DNA from: Qipengyuania flava
GTDB taxonomy: Bacteria; Pseudomonadota; Alphaproteobacteria; Sphingomonadales; Sphingomonadaceae
NCBI RefSeq assembly: GCF_011762005.1
Contig: NZ_JAASQU010000001.1
Span: 62,001 to 126,000, forward strand
Direction: 5' to 3'
Length of the DNA stretch: 64,000 bases
Shown: in pieces, positions 1 to 8,752 of the stretch
Layout of the letters: each line of letters opens with the position of its first letter
Numbering within the stretch: the first letter of the stretch is position 1
The notes under the pieces: model-generated
What the model saw: the letters and a program-made list of their open reading frames with translations, nothing else
What the model was told of the DNA's origin: nothing
Databases searched by the model: none
Made by a program: the position numbers and the translations under genes

Positions 1-1031
1 GGCCCGTCAGCTATGCCCTGTTGCTGCAGCGCTTCGAGACCGCCGCCGCCGCGCTGGAGGCTCTGCCCGATCTCGGGAAACGCGGCGGGCGCAGCTATCG
101 CGCCGCTGCGTCGGACGCGATCGAGCGTGAAGTCGAATCGGTGCGTGCAGCCGGGGCGCGGTATCTGTTCCACGACCAGCCCGGCTATCCCGCATTGCTC
201 GCGCAGGCGCCGGGGGCGCCGCCGATCCTGACGCTGCGCGGCGATGTGGCACTGGCGGCAAGGCCCTGTGTCGCCATGGTCGGCGCGCGCAATGCCAGCG
301 CAGCGGCGGTCAAGCTGGCGCGCGACTTCGCCGCGGCGCTCGCGGAAGCGGGCTTCGCGGTGGTTTCGGGCCTGGCGCGCGGAATCGATGGTGCGGCGCA
401 TGAGGGCGCGCTGCCGCACACGATCGGCGTCATCGCGAGCGGGATCGATATCGCCTATCCGCCGCAGCATGCCGATCTGCAGGAACGGATCGCCAGCGAG
501 GGGCTGCTGCTCGCCGAACAACCACCCGGCACCGAACCGCGCGGCAGCCATTTCCCCAGCCGCAACCGCATTATCGCCGGGCTGGCGGCGGGGACGCTGG
601 TCGTCGAGGCGGCGGTGCGTTCGGGCAGCCTCATTACCGCCCGGCTGGCGGGAGAAGCGGGGCGCGAGGTCATGGCGATCCCGGGCAGCCCGCTCGAGCC
701 GCGCAGCCATGGCTGCAATCATTTGATCCGCGAAGGCGCGGTGCTGGTCCAGTCACCCGAGGAAGTTATCGAACTGCTCACCGGTTTCGACGGCGCGCCG
801 CGTTCGACCTTTCGCGAGTGTGGACAGGAGTTCGCGCCGCCCATGCCCGAAGAGCTTGTCCATGCCGAACCGGCAGCGATCGCCGACCGGCTGACCAGCG
901 TGCCGGTGGCGGTGGACGAACTGATCCGGCAATCGGGCGAAAGTGCGGCGGGGGTCCAGTTGGCCTTGCTCGAACTCGAGATCGCGGGGCGGCTCGAACG
1001 TCACGCCGGCGGTCGTGTATCGCTGCGCTGA
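1..1031 (+). CDS. dprA: DNA-processing protein DprA (5' end cut off by the window)
   Basis: DprA (Smf) binds incoming single-stranded DNA and loads RecA in natural transformation. The frame is already open at base 3, so the true start lies upstream; it stops at TGA 1029-1031. The Rossmann-like core is seen in order: a GARNAS start of the nucleotide fold, SGLARGIDGAAHEGAL, GSHFPSRNRIIAGL and SGSLITARLA. A C-terminal winged-helix segment follows (about the last 65 residues). In alphaproteobacteria dprA commonly sits between plsY and topA, and topA is indeed nearby, which supports the call. Start and full length cannot be judged from this window. Confidence 0.93.
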   Translation, partial: PVSYALLLQRFETAAAALEALPDLGKRGGRSYRAAASDAIEREVESVRAAGARYLFHDQPGYPALLAQAPGAPPILTLRGDVALAARPCVAMVGARNASAAAVKLARDFAAALAEAGFAVVSGLARGIDGAAHEGALPHTIGVIASGIDIAYPPQHADLQERIASEGLLLAEQPPGTEPRGSHFPSRNRIIAGLAAGTLVVEAAVRSGSLITARLAGEAGREVMAIPGSPLEPRSHGCNHLIREGAVLVQSPEEVIELLTGFDGAPRSTFRECGQEFAPPMPEELVHAEPAAIADRLTSVPVAVDELIRQSGESAAGVQLALLELEIAGRLERHAGGRVSLR

Positions 1032-1163
1032 TCCGCGGCTACGCGCAAATACGCTCTGGATGAATGCGTAAACCGGCGATTTTGGCGCGTTCCTGCAAGC
1101 GTCGATGTCGTTTTTGTCATACAACCATGTTCCGGCACCGATTCGCGTCGCCGGACTTCGCAC

Positions 1164-1303
1164 GTCTGTTTCCAGACAGCGGGCCCCCCACGGAGCTCGC
1201 GACGGGCCGCCTCCGTACCTCCTTACGGGCGGCCCGTTCTGCGTTTGGCGCTTGCTCTTGCCGCCGGGCGCTTTTACCCGCGCCCTCGCTAACAGGGGGC
1301 AAG
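1164..1303 (+). promoter_or_regulatory. Structured leader or small RNA between dprA and the next gene
   Basis: The gap after dprA holds several stems in tandem. GTCTG/CAGAC lies at 1164-1177. A perfect 10-bp stem is at 1202-1211 and 1228-1237; its 16-base loop contains ACCTCCTTA, which resembles the anti-Shine-Dalgarno end of 16S rRNA. A three-way-junction-like fold, closed by CTTGCC and GGCAAG, ends directly at the ATG at 1304 and holds the ribosome binding site AGGGGG inside one arm. It could be a cis-acting translational leader for the membrane protein, an independent sRNA, or a dprA terminator. I do not recognise a named RNA family. Confidence 0.4.
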
Positions 1304-2005
1304 ATGGAACCGAGAACGGCAGATTTTCGCACGATTGCTCGGGAAATCCTGCGACTGGCGCGCCTGCTGCCGGTGCCGCTGACGCTGTATGTCCTGTGCG
1401 CAGCCACGGCCTATTCCTTCGTCGACTGGACGTTCGGCGATGTCTTCACCTGGTTCGAAACGCTGGTCCTGCTGGCAGACGGTTACCTCGTCTACGTGCT
1501 GACTTTCCTGCTGATGGCGGAAGCCGGGCTGTTCGCGGATGGCAAGCGCGGCGGGTTCCTCGCCTTTCTGCTTGTCTCCATCGTGTCGGGCATGCTGATC
1601 GTTCTCGGCACGCTGGCGCTGATCATCCCGGGATTGATTCTGTTCGCACGCTGGAGCCCCGCCGTGTGCGACGTGCTGGTGCGCAATGAAGGCGTCACCG
1701 ATGCGTTGGGGCGGAGCTGGGACGCCACCAGCGCTTCCATGACCGCGCTGCTGCCGCACGCGGTCCTCGCCATGTGCGGCTATGCTGCGGTCTCGCTTCT
1801 CGAACTGCTCCCCGACCGCGTGCTCGGCATCGCGCCCTTGGGGTTCGTCTTCATCGCAAATGTCGTCGGCGCGATGTCCGTTGCGTGGGGCGTGTTGCTC
1901 AGCGTCGCGACCTACCGCTTGCTGATGACGCCCTTGCCGGACCACGCATCCGGCGATGACGCCGGTTACGCCCCGGCGAACGGGGCCGGGCAATCTCCCG
2001 CTTGA
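1304..2005 (+). CDS. Multi-pass membrane protein of unknown function
   Basis: A 233-residue protein with about five or six hydrophobic segments and a hydrophilic tail rich in D, A and G. I chose ATG 1304 because AGGGGG lies just upstream and the N-terminus then runs straight into an amphipathic stretch and the first membrane span; the frame stays open back to 1064, but that extension is low-complexity and falls in the structured leader. The stretch LIIPGLILFARW resembles integral membrane proteins of the glycerophosphodiesterase-membrane-domain type, but not strongly enough for an assignment. Upstream of topA by 71 bases and possibly co-transcribed with it. Confidence 0.75.
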   Translation: MEPRTADFRTIAREILRLARLLPVPLTLYVLCAATAYSFVDWTFGDVFTWFETLVLLADGYLVYVLTFLLMAEAGLFADGKRGGFLAFLLVSIVSGMLIVLGTLALIIPGLILFARWSPAVCDVLVRNEGVTDALGRSWDATSASMTALLPHAVLAMCGYAAVSLLELLPDRVLGIAPLGFVFIANVVGAMSVAWGVLLSVATYRLLMTPLPDHASGDDAGYAPANGAGQSPA

Positions 2006-2076
2006 CGGAGCTCTCGCCCGATCCCCATTTTCGCGCGTATACGCACGTACACACGTAAGGGACTGCCCACACCACC

Positions 2077-4668
2077 ATGCAACTGGTCATCGTCGAATCG
2101 CCCGCCAAGGCGAAAACCATCGAGAAATACCTCGGCAAGGACTTCAAGGTTCTCGCCAGCTACGGTCACGTCCGCGACCTGCCGCCCAAGGATGGCAGCG
2201 TCCGCCCGGACGAGGGCTTCGCGATGGACTGGGAACTCTATCGCGACAAGCTGAAGCGCTTCAAGGAAATCAGCGACGCGGCCAAGGGCGCCGACCGGCT
2301 GGTCCTCGCGACCGACCCCGACCGCGAGGGCGAAGCGATTTCGTGGCACGTGCTCGAACTGCTGAAGAAGCGCAAGACGCTGCCCGACAGCGTCGACCGC
2401 GTGACTTTCAACGCGATCACCAAGCAGGCGGTGACCGAGGCGATGAAGGCCCCGCGCGAGCTCGACCAGCCGCTGATCGATGCCTATCTCGCGCGCCGCG
2501 CGCTCGACTATCTCTATGGCTTCACGCTTTCGCCGGTGCTGTGGCGGCGGCTTCCCGGTGCGAAGAGCGCGGGACGCGTGCAATCGGTCGCCTTGCGGCT
2601 GATCGTCGACCGCGAGATTGAGATCGAGCGCTTCCGTGCCGATGAATACTGGTCGGTCATCGCCAAGCTGCAGCAGGACGGCAGCGAATTCGATGCGCGG
2701 CTGGTCAAGTACCAGGGCAAGAAGCTCGAGAAGCTGACGCTGGGCGATGAAGGCAGCGCCAAGGCGGCCAAGGCAGCGGTCGAAGCGGCCAATTTCACGA
2801 TCGAGGAGATCGAGACCAAGCCGTTCAAGCGCAATCCCGCACCCCCGTTCACCACTTCGACGCTGCAGCAGGAAGCCGCGCGCAAGCTGGGCTTCTCCGC
2901 CAGCCACACGATGCGGCTGGCGCAGTCGCTCTACGAAGCGGGCGCGATCACCTACATGCGTACCGACGGCGTGCAGATGGATGGCAGCGCGATCTCGGAA
3001 TGCCGCAAGGCGGTGTCCGATCGCTATGGTGGCCACGCGCTGCCCGAAAAGCCGCGCATCTACCAGTCGAAGGCCAAAAACGCACAGGAAGCGCACGAAG
3101 CGATCCGCCCGACCGATTTTGCGCGCGACCGCGTTGCCTCGGGTGACGAGGGCAAGCTCTACGATCTGGTGTACAAGCGCGCGATGGCCAGCCAGATGGC
3201 GGCGGCGCAGCTCGAACGCACCACTGTCACGCTGCGCGATCCCACTGGCCAGCACGAATTGCGCGCCACCGGCCAAGTGGTGAAATATCCCGGCTTCCTC
3301 GCGGTCTACCAGGAAGGCCGCGACGATGCCGATGACGACGAGGACGGCCTGCTGCCCGCGATGAGCAAGGGCGACAGTCCGCTCAAGCGCGGGGTCGATG
3401 CCAACCAGCACTTCACCCAGCCACCGCCGCGCTTTTCCGAGGCGAGCCTGGTCAAGCGGCTCGAGGAACTCGGCATCGGCCGCCCCTCGACCTATGCCAG
3501 CACGATCCAGACGCTGCGCGACCGTGCCTATGTGCGGATGGAGAAGAACCGCTTCTTCGCCGAGGAAAGCGGGCGGCTGCTCACCGCCTTCCTCGAACGC
3601 TTCTTCCCGCAATATGTAGCTTTCGACTACACCGCCGGGCTCGAAGACGAGCTCGACACGGTCAGCGACGGGCGCGAGGACTGGAAAAAGCTGCTCGAGG
3701 CGTTCTGGCGCGATTTCAAACCCAAGACCGAAGAGGTGATGGACAAGAAGCCTTCGGAAGTGACCGAGGTGCTCGACGAATTCCTGTCCGACTACCTGTT
3801 CCCCGAACGCGCCGACGGCAAGGACCCGCGCCATTGTCCGCTGTGCGAGAGCGAGGGGCGCGAAGGCGGCCGGCTGGCGCTGCGTGGCGGCCGCTACGGC
3901 GCGTTCGTTGCCTGCGCCAATTACCCCGACTGCAAGTTCACCCGCCAGTTCGCCAAGCCCGGCGGCGAGGGCGACGACGGCGCCGATGACGGGGTGATGG
4001 GCGAGGATCCCGAAACCGGCCTGCCGGTCGAACGCAAGAGCGGGCGGTTCGGCCCCTATGTCCAGCTGGGCGAGGGCAAGGAAGCCAAGCGCGCGAGCAT
4101 CCCCAAGGACCTCGCCGATTTCGATCTCGAATGGGCCCTGAAGCTGCTCGGCCTGCCGCGCATCGTCGGCCAGCATCCTGAGACCGGAAAGGATATCGAA
4201 GCTGCGATAGGACGTTATGGCCCGTACCTGCGGCATGATGGCAAATACGCGAAGCTGCAGAGCACGCGCGATGTGTTCGATACCGGCATGAACGCAGCGG
4301 TCTCGCTGCTCGCCGAAGCTGCCAATCGCAAGGGCGGCGGGCGCGGCAAGGCCGAACCGATCAAGACGCTTGGTGAACACCCCACCAGCGGCGGCGAGAT
4401 GAAGGTGATGCCGGGCCGCTATGGCCCCTATGTCACCGACGGCACCACCAATGCGACGATCCCCAAGGACATGAAGCCCGAGGACGTCACTGAAGCGCAG
4501 GCGATCGAACTGATCGACGCGCGCGCGGCCAAGGGCCCGGCGAAAAAGAAGAAGGCCGCGCCCAAGAAGAAGGCGGCGGCGAAGAAGAAACCCGCCGCCA
4601 AGAAGGCCCCCGCGAAAAAGAAGGCCCCGGCCAAGAAGGCAGCTGCCAAGAAAGCTGAGGCCGGCTGA
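2077..4668 (+). CDS. topA: DNA topoisomerase I
   Basis: Type IA topoisomerase that relaxes negative supercoils through a transient 5'-phosphotyrosine link. 863 residues, normal for alphaproteobacteria. The N-terminal TOPRIM domain starts VIVESPAKAKTIEKYLG and has the acidic triad D80, D82, E84 in TDPDREGEA. The catalytic tyrosine is Y293 in ITYMRTDG. One C-terminal zinc finger is visible (C587, C590, C613, C619), followed by zinc-free topo repeats (GRFGPYVQLG, GRYGPYLRH, GRYGPYVTDG). From about residue 820 the tail is almost pure Lys/Ala/Pro, as in many alpha- and actinobacterial TopA proteins, probably for nonspecific DNA contact. Its stop overlaps the start of a tiny downstream gene. Confidence 0.98.
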   Translation: MQLVIVESPAKAKTIEKYLGKDFKVLASYGHVRDLPPKDGSVRPDEGFAMDWELYRDKLKRFKEISDAAKGADRLVLATDPDREGEAISWHVLELLKKRKTLPDSVDRVTFNAITKQAVTEAMKAPRELDQPLIDAYLARRALDYLYGFTLSPVLWRRLPGAKSAGRVQSVALRLIVDREIEIERFRADEYWSVIAKLQQDGSEFDARLVKYQGKKLEKLTLGDEGSAKAAKAAVEAANFTIEEIETKPFKRNPAPPFTTSTLQQEAARKLGFSASHTMRLAQSLYEAGAITYMRTDGVQMDGSAISECRKAVSDRYGGHALPEKPRIYQSKAKNAQEAHEAIRPTDFARDRVASGDEGKLYDLVYKRAMASQMAAAQLERTTVTLRDPTGQHELRATGQVVKYPGFLAVYQEGRDDADDDEDGLLPAMSKGDSPLKRGVDANQHFTQPPPRFSEASLVKRLEELGIGRPSTYASTIQTLRDRAYVRMEKNRFFAEESGRLLTAFLERFFPQYVAFDYTAGLEDELDTVSDGREDWKKLLEAFWRDFKPKTEEVMDKKPSEVTEVLDEFLSDYLFPERADGKDPRHCPLCESEGREGGRLALRGGRYGAFVACANYPDCKFTRQFAKPGGEGDDGADDGVMGEDPETGLPVERKSGRFGPYVQLGEGKEAKRASIPKDLADFDLEWALKLLGLPRIVGQHPETGKDIEAAIGRYGPYLRHDGKYAKLQSTRDVFDTGMNAAVSLLAEAANRKGGGRGKAEPIKTLGEHPTSGGEMKVMPGRYGPYVTDGTTNATIPKDMKPEDVTEAQAIELIDARAAKGPAKKKKAAPKKKAAAKKKPAAKKAPAKKKAPAKKAAAKKAEAG

Positions 4669-4850
4669 TGGCGAAGGAACGCTTCGAACGCCACAAGCAG
4701 CCGTGGAAGTCCGACGAAGCGGGGCAATTGCGGCTGCTCGCAGGCAAGGGCAAGGGCCTCAAGGAAATCGCCAAGGCCATCGGCCGCAGCGAGGAATCAA
4801 CCAAGGACTTCGCCAAGAAGAACAAGATCGAGATCGCGAAGAAGCGGTAG
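4668..4850 (+). CDS. 60-residue basic protein translationally coupled to topA
   Basis: Very small, lysine-rich protein whose ATG shares bases with the topA stop (TGATG), so translation is probably coupled. The centre, KEIAKAIGRSEEST, reads like a short helix-turn-helix (a helix, a glycine turn and a second helix), and the C-terminus is again Lys-rich. I do not know a named family. Position and charge suggest a DNA-associated accessory of TopA, but that is inference. Codon use resembles topA, so it is not an obvious chance frame. Confidence 0.65.
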   Translation: MAKERFERHKQPWKSDEAGQLRLLAGKGKGLKEIAKAIGRSEESTKDFAKKNKIEIAKKR

Positions 4851-4862
4851 CGCCAGCTCCGC

Positions 4863-6116
4863 TCAAAGCCGCACATACCCCGCGATCAGGCTCGCGGCGA
4901 GCACCACCATGCTTGCGCCCAGCGCCAGCGCGGCGGGGCGCGCCTCGCGCCCGCCGTAAACGAGCGTGACGCCCAGCTTCACGCTCATATTGGCGAGGAT
5001 CGTCCCTGCGATCGCCAGCGCGGCGAGATCGGGTGCGATGGTGCCGGGCTCGAGCCCGCCCGCGGTGACGATGGCGGCATCGACATCCATGCTGCCCATC
5101 AGCAGCAACAGGACTGCGATGCCCTGTTCTCCGAATTCGCCCTGCGCCCAGCGTGCGGCCACCGCGGCCACGGCCACGAAGGCGACGAAGGTGAGGGCGG
5201 GCAGCATGGCGATGGGGTTGCCCGGCGCAGCGGGGCCGGCCGTGCTGGGGGCCTTGAGATAGAGTCGGTAGCTGACCGTAAAACCGGCGACCAGCGCGGG
5301 CGCGACGACGATCACGAAGGGCCGAAGCAGGCTCGTCGCCAGCACTGCGACCAGGATGATCACCCGCAGATACATCACCGCGCTGGCCAGCGCGATGCCG
5401 GCATTCTCCGCCCCGTGCCCGGCGCCCGAACCGATCCGCTGGGCGAAGGAATGCGTCACCGCGGTGGAACTGTAGGCGCCGCCGATGACGGCGGTCGCAA
5501 TGGTGCCGCGCCGCGCGCCGAACAGGCGGTTGGCGACATAGCCGGCGAAGGAAAAGCCGGTGACGATGATCACCACCAGCCACAGCGTACGCGGCTCCCA
5601 CGCGTCGTAGGGGCCGAAACGCCCCTCGGGCAGGAAGGGGAACACCGCCAGCGCGATCACCGCATAGCGCGTGAAGGCCTTGATATCGTCCTCGTCGAGC
5701 GCGCCAACCCAGCGGTGGACCTCGGTGCGCAGCGCGAGGATCAGCGTGACCACCGCCGCGCCCGCAACTGCCAACGCTTCCTCGCCGATCCCGGCAAGAA
5801 ACCCCAGCCCCAGCGTGACCATGGCGGCGACAGCGCTGGTCGCATCGGGCCGGCCGCTGTCGAGCACCGCGCGTGAATAGCCGATCGCGACGATGGCGGT
5901 GGCCGCTGCAAACAGGAGACCCGAGGCGGCTGCGAAGCCGAGGCCCGCGATAATTCCCGCGAGGCCTGCCGCGGCGCCCAGCAGGGTGAATGTGCGAATC
6001 CCCGCAACCCGCATGCCGGGGGTTTCGTCACGCAGCTTCCATCCCCGTTCGATCCCCACCAGCAGACCGGCTGCGAGCGCAGCAGCCAACTGGGGAAGGG
6101 AATCGATCGCGAACAT
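4863..6116 (-). CDS. MgtC/SapB-DUF4010 family membrane protein
   Basis: 417-residue integral membrane protein with about twelve hydrophobic helices. The N-terminus carries the MgtC/SapB hallmark (LAAGLLVGIERGW, then a GIRTFTLLGAAAG helix), and the rest matches the DUF4010 type, including GGAYSSTAVTHSFAQR in the middle and repeated Ala/Gly-rich spans to the end. Transport substrate unknown; MgtC relatives are linked to magnesium homeostasis but this larger branch is uncharacterised. It converges with the topA unit, 12 bases from the small downstream gene, and lies 18 bases downstream of era on the same strand. A shorter MgtC protein is encoded at 31792-32271. Confidence 0.85.
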   Translation of the reverse strand: MFAIDSLPQLAAALAAGLLVGIERGWKLRDETPGMRVAGIRTFTLLGAAAGLAGIIAGLGFAAASGLLFAAATAIVAIGYSRAVLDSGRPDATSAVAAMVTLGLGFLAGIGEEALAVAGAAVVTLILALRTEVHRWVGALDEDDIKAFTRYAVIALAVFPFLPEGRFGPYDAWEPRTLWLVVIIVTGFSFAGYVANRLFGARRGTIATAVIGGAYSSTAVTHSFAQRIGSGAGHGAENAGIALASAVMYLRVIILVAVLATSLLRPFVIVVAPALVAGFTVSYRLYLKAPSTAGPAAPGNPIAMLPALTFVAFVAVAAVAARWAQGEFGEQGIAVLLLLMGSMDVDAAIVTAGGLEPGTIAPDLAALAIAGTILANMSVKLGVTLVYGGREARPAALALGASMVVLAASLIAGYVRL

Positions 6117-6134
6117 CGGCAGGACGAAGATCTC

Positions 6135-7049
6135 CTAGCTTTTCCAGTCCAGTCCCATTTCCTCGAACATTTCCTTGTCCTCGCTCCAGCGTTCGTCGGT
6201 CTTCACATGGAGGAACAGGTGGACCTTCTGGCCGAGCAGTTCGCTCAGTTCCTCGCGTGCGGCCTTGCCGATTTCCTTGATCCGGCTGCCGCCCTTGCCG
6301 AGCACGATCGCACGCTGGTTGTCGCGCATCACTACGATCTGCTGGTGGATCTCGACGCTGCCGTCGGGCCGCTGGATGTATTTCTCGGGGCGCACCGCGC
6401 TGTCGTAGGGCAGTTCCTCATGAAGCTGGCGGTACAGCTGTTCACGCGTGATCTCGGTGGCGAGCAGGCGTTCGCTGGCGTCGGATACCTGGTCCTCGGG
6501 ATACATCCACGGCCCCTCGGGCATGAGCGCGGCAAGCGCGTCCTTCATCTCGGGCACGCCGTCGCCGGTCAGTGCGGAGATGAAATAGACCTCGGTGAAA
6601 TCGACCTTGTCGGTCAGCTCCTGCGCCAGCGCGAGCAGCGGTTCCTTCTTCGCCGCATCGACCTTGTTGAGCACCAGGATCTTGCGCTCGGGCCGGCTGG
6701 CGACCTGCTCGAGCAGCGGTTCGAGCTCGTGCCGCCGCTGCTTCACCGGATCGACCAGCAGCAGCACCGCGTCGGCGGCTTCCGCGCCCTCCCATGCCGC
6801 GCTGACCATCGCCCGGTCGAGCCGCCGCTTGGGCGCGAAAATGCCCGGCGTGTCGACCAGGATCATCTGCGTTTCCGCATCGTCGCCCGAATGCAGCGCA
6901 ATGCCCATCATCCGCGTGCGGGTGGTCTGCGCCTTGGCGCTGGTGATTGCCACCTTCTGCCCGACCAGCTGGTTGACCAGCGTGCTCTTGCCCGCATTGG
7001 GGGCGCCGAGGACGGCGACGACGCCGCATTTCGTTTTCGTGTCAGTCAT
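6135..7049 (-). CDS. era: GTPase Era
   Basis: Ras-like GTPase needed for 16S rRNA maturation and 30S assembly. 304 residues, the expected length. G1 is GAPNAGKS (15-22), G3 is DTPG (66-69), G4 is NKVD near residue 130, and the C-terminal KH domain shows GKGGSRIKEIGKAAREEL, which binds the 3' end of 16S rRNA. Last gene of the lepB-rnc-era operon, transcribed leftward; 66 bases separate it from rnc. Confidence 0.98.
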   Translation of the reverse strand: MTDTKTKCGVVAVLGAPNAGKSTLVNQLVGQKVAITSAKAQTTRTRMMGIALHSGDDAETQMILVDTPGIFAPKRRLDRAMVSAAWEGAEAADAVLLLVDPVKQRRHELEPLLEQVASRPERKILVLNKVDAAKKEPLLALAQELTDKVDFTEVYFISALTGDGVPEMKDALAALMPEGPWMYPEDQVSDASERLLATEITREQLYRQLHEELPYDSAVRPEKYIQRPDGSVEIHQQIVVMRDNQRAIVLGKGGSRIKEIGKAAREELSELLGQKVHLFLHVKTDERWSEDKEMFEEMGLDWKS

Positions 7050-7115
7050 GTCGGTTCCATTCGTCCCGCCTGGGGCGGGGTGGGTGTGTGATACTCGCTC
7101 GCGGCCGGCGCCCGG

Positions 7116-7787
7116 TCACCCGTAGCGCTCCATGAACTCGCGCGCGGCTTCCTTCTCGGCTTCCTGCTTGCTGTTCGCGGTGGCCTGCGCCTCGCCCACC
7201 TTGTGCACCTTTACCCGGACGGTGAAGCGCGCGGCGTGATCGGGGCCCGAGCGGTCGATCAGTTCGTATTGCGGCGGGCGGCGCTGGTTGCCCGCGGCCC
7301 ATTCCTGCAACGCGCTCTTGGGATGTTTCGACTTGCCCGCACCGCTTTCGAGCGCGGGCCGCCACAGCAACCGCACGAGATCGCGCGCGGTTTCGAAACC
7401 ATTGTCGAGGAATTGCGCGCCGAGCAGCGCTTCCATCACGTCGCCGAGGATGTTGTCGCTGTCGCGCCCGCCATCGCTGCTGGCCTGCTTGGAAATGCGG
7501 ATATGCGGCGCCAGCCCGATCCCGCGCGCCACCTGCGCGCACATCGCGCGGCTGACGATCGCGTTCAGCCGCTGCGCCAGCTTGCCTTCGGGTGCGTCGC
7601 TCTGCGCATAGAGCCAGTCGGCGATCGACAGGCCGAGCACGCGGTCACCGAGGAATTCGAGCCGCTCGTAATCCTGGCGTTCGCCCATGCTGCCATGCGT
7701 CAGCGCCGCGTGCCACAGCGCCTCGTCCTTGACGGTGAAGCCGGTTGCGTCGAGCCAGTCGCGCGCGTCGGAAGGCAATGCGGTCAT
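7116..7787 (-). CDS. rnc: Ribonuclease III
   Basis: Double-strand-specific RNase that processes rRNA precursors and structured mRNAs. 223 residues. The RNase III signature ERLEFLGDRVL is at residues 41-51, the second catalytic cluster appears in DNILGDVMEALLGA, and a double-stranded RNA-binding domain forms the C-terminus (SALQEWA to QEAEKEAAREFM). ATG at 7787 overlaps the lepB stop (ATGA), indicating coupling; the frame remains open far upstream through lepB, but that extension is only read-through in another frame. Confidence 0.98.
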   Translation of the reverse strand: MTALPSDARDWLDATGFTVKDEALWHAALTHGSMGERQDYERLEFLGDRVLGLSIADWLYAQSDAPEGKLAQRLNAIVSRAMCAQVARGIGLAPHIRISKQASSDGGRDSDNILGDVMEALLGAQFLDNGFETARDLVRLLWRPALESGAGKSKHPKSALQEWAAGNQRRPPQYELIDRSGPDHAARFTVRVKVHKVGEAQATANSKQEAEKEAAREFMERYG

Positions 7788-8683
7788 AGGTCGCTGCCGA
7801 TCCGGTCCCAGCGTGCGGCGGTGAACCAGGTCCATGGCAGCAGCCATTCGGCGCTGCCATCGGTCGACCACAGCACGCGGCTGGCGCGTCCGACCAGCAG
7901 GTCGGCATCGACCAGCCCGACGCCGCCGTCGCGCACCGCGGGGAAACGGCTGTCCAGCGAATTGTCGCGATTGTCGCCCATCACGAACAGCTTGCCTTCG
8001 GGGACCACCACCGGCGCGATGTTGTCGGGATCGATGCGCAAGGGTGCGCCGCTGGCATCGAGCGAAAGGCCACCATCGCCATCGGTCAGGAAACGCGCGC
8101 CGACCGCGCCGAAATCGATTGTCATGTAGCTTTCGCCCGAAGGCAGAGTCTCGCGGAACTGGCGATAGCGGCAAACCGTCCCGCCTTCGACCACCACGCC
8201 CCCATCGCTGCGGCAGGCGGTGTTCGGGCCCATTGCGATATCGGCGTGGCCCGCGTCCTCGCGCGCCAGCGCTGCGCCATTGAGCACGACCACACCGTCT
8301 TCCATCGCCACCGTGTCGCCCGGCAGGCCGATCACGCGCTTCACGTAATCCGCGCCCGTCACGGGGTGCTTGAAGATCACCACGTCGCCGCGTTCGGGCA
8401 GGCTGGCGAAGATGCGCCCTTCGAACAATGCGGGTTCGCCCGGCAGCGAGAGCTTCGAAAAGCCATAGGGCCATTTCGCCGCGACCAGGTAATCGCCATT
8501 GCGCAGGTTCGGCAGCATGCTCTCGCTGGGAATGGTGAAGGGCGAGAAAATGAAGCTGCGGAAGATCAGCACCGCGATCACCAGCTTGGCGACGAACCAC
8601 AGGAAACTGCCGAGCGTTTCCTTCTTTTCGGGTTCCTCGGCGCTTGTCGCGGGCGAATTCGTATCCAGCGCGTGCTCTGTCAT
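7784..8683 (-). CDS. lepB: Signal peptidase I
   Basis: Membrane-bound protease that removes signal peptides from exported proteins. 299 residues. A short cytoplasmic N-terminus is followed by one hydrophobic anchor (about 28-46); the catalytic serine is S55 in PSESMLP and the general-base lysine is K115 in DYVKRVIGLPGD; the conserved GDNRDNSLDSR box follows. An insert with two cysteines (around ACRSDGG and TVCRYRQF), possibly a disulfide, lies between the catalytic Lys and the GDNRDNS box. First gene of lepB-rnc-era. Divergent from pgi with a 69-base shared upstream region. Confidence 0.97.
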   Translation of the reverse strand: MTEHALDTNSPATSAEEPEKKETLGSFLWFVAKLVIAVLIFRSFIFSPFTIPSESMLPNLRNGDYLVAAKWPYGFSKLSLPGEPALFEGRIFASLPERGDVVIFKHPVTGADYVKRVIGLPGDTVAMEDGVVVLNGAALAREDAGHADIAMGPNTACRSDGGVVVEGGTVCRYRQFRETLPSGESYMTIDFGAVGARFLTDGDGGLSLDASGAPLRIDPDNIAPVVVPEGKLFVMGDNRDNSLDSRFPAVRDGGVGLVDADLLVGRASRVLWSTDGSAEWLLPWTWFTAARWDRIGSDL

Positions 8684-8752
8684 GCGGGGTTCTCAATCAT
8701 CGTCGAGTTCCCTAGTCGCAGGAGCGCAGCCATCAAAGGATTTTTGCCCGTC

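Noticed and set aside
1966-4380. Long minus-strand open frame opposite topA
   Set aside because: Mirror of a high-GC gene; its translation is Arg/Leu/Gly-rich without domains, and topA on the plus strand is certain.
7788-8696. Upstream extension of the rnc frame across lepB
   Set aside because: The stretch is lepB in a different frame; the ATG at 7787 overlapping the lepB stop is the real start.
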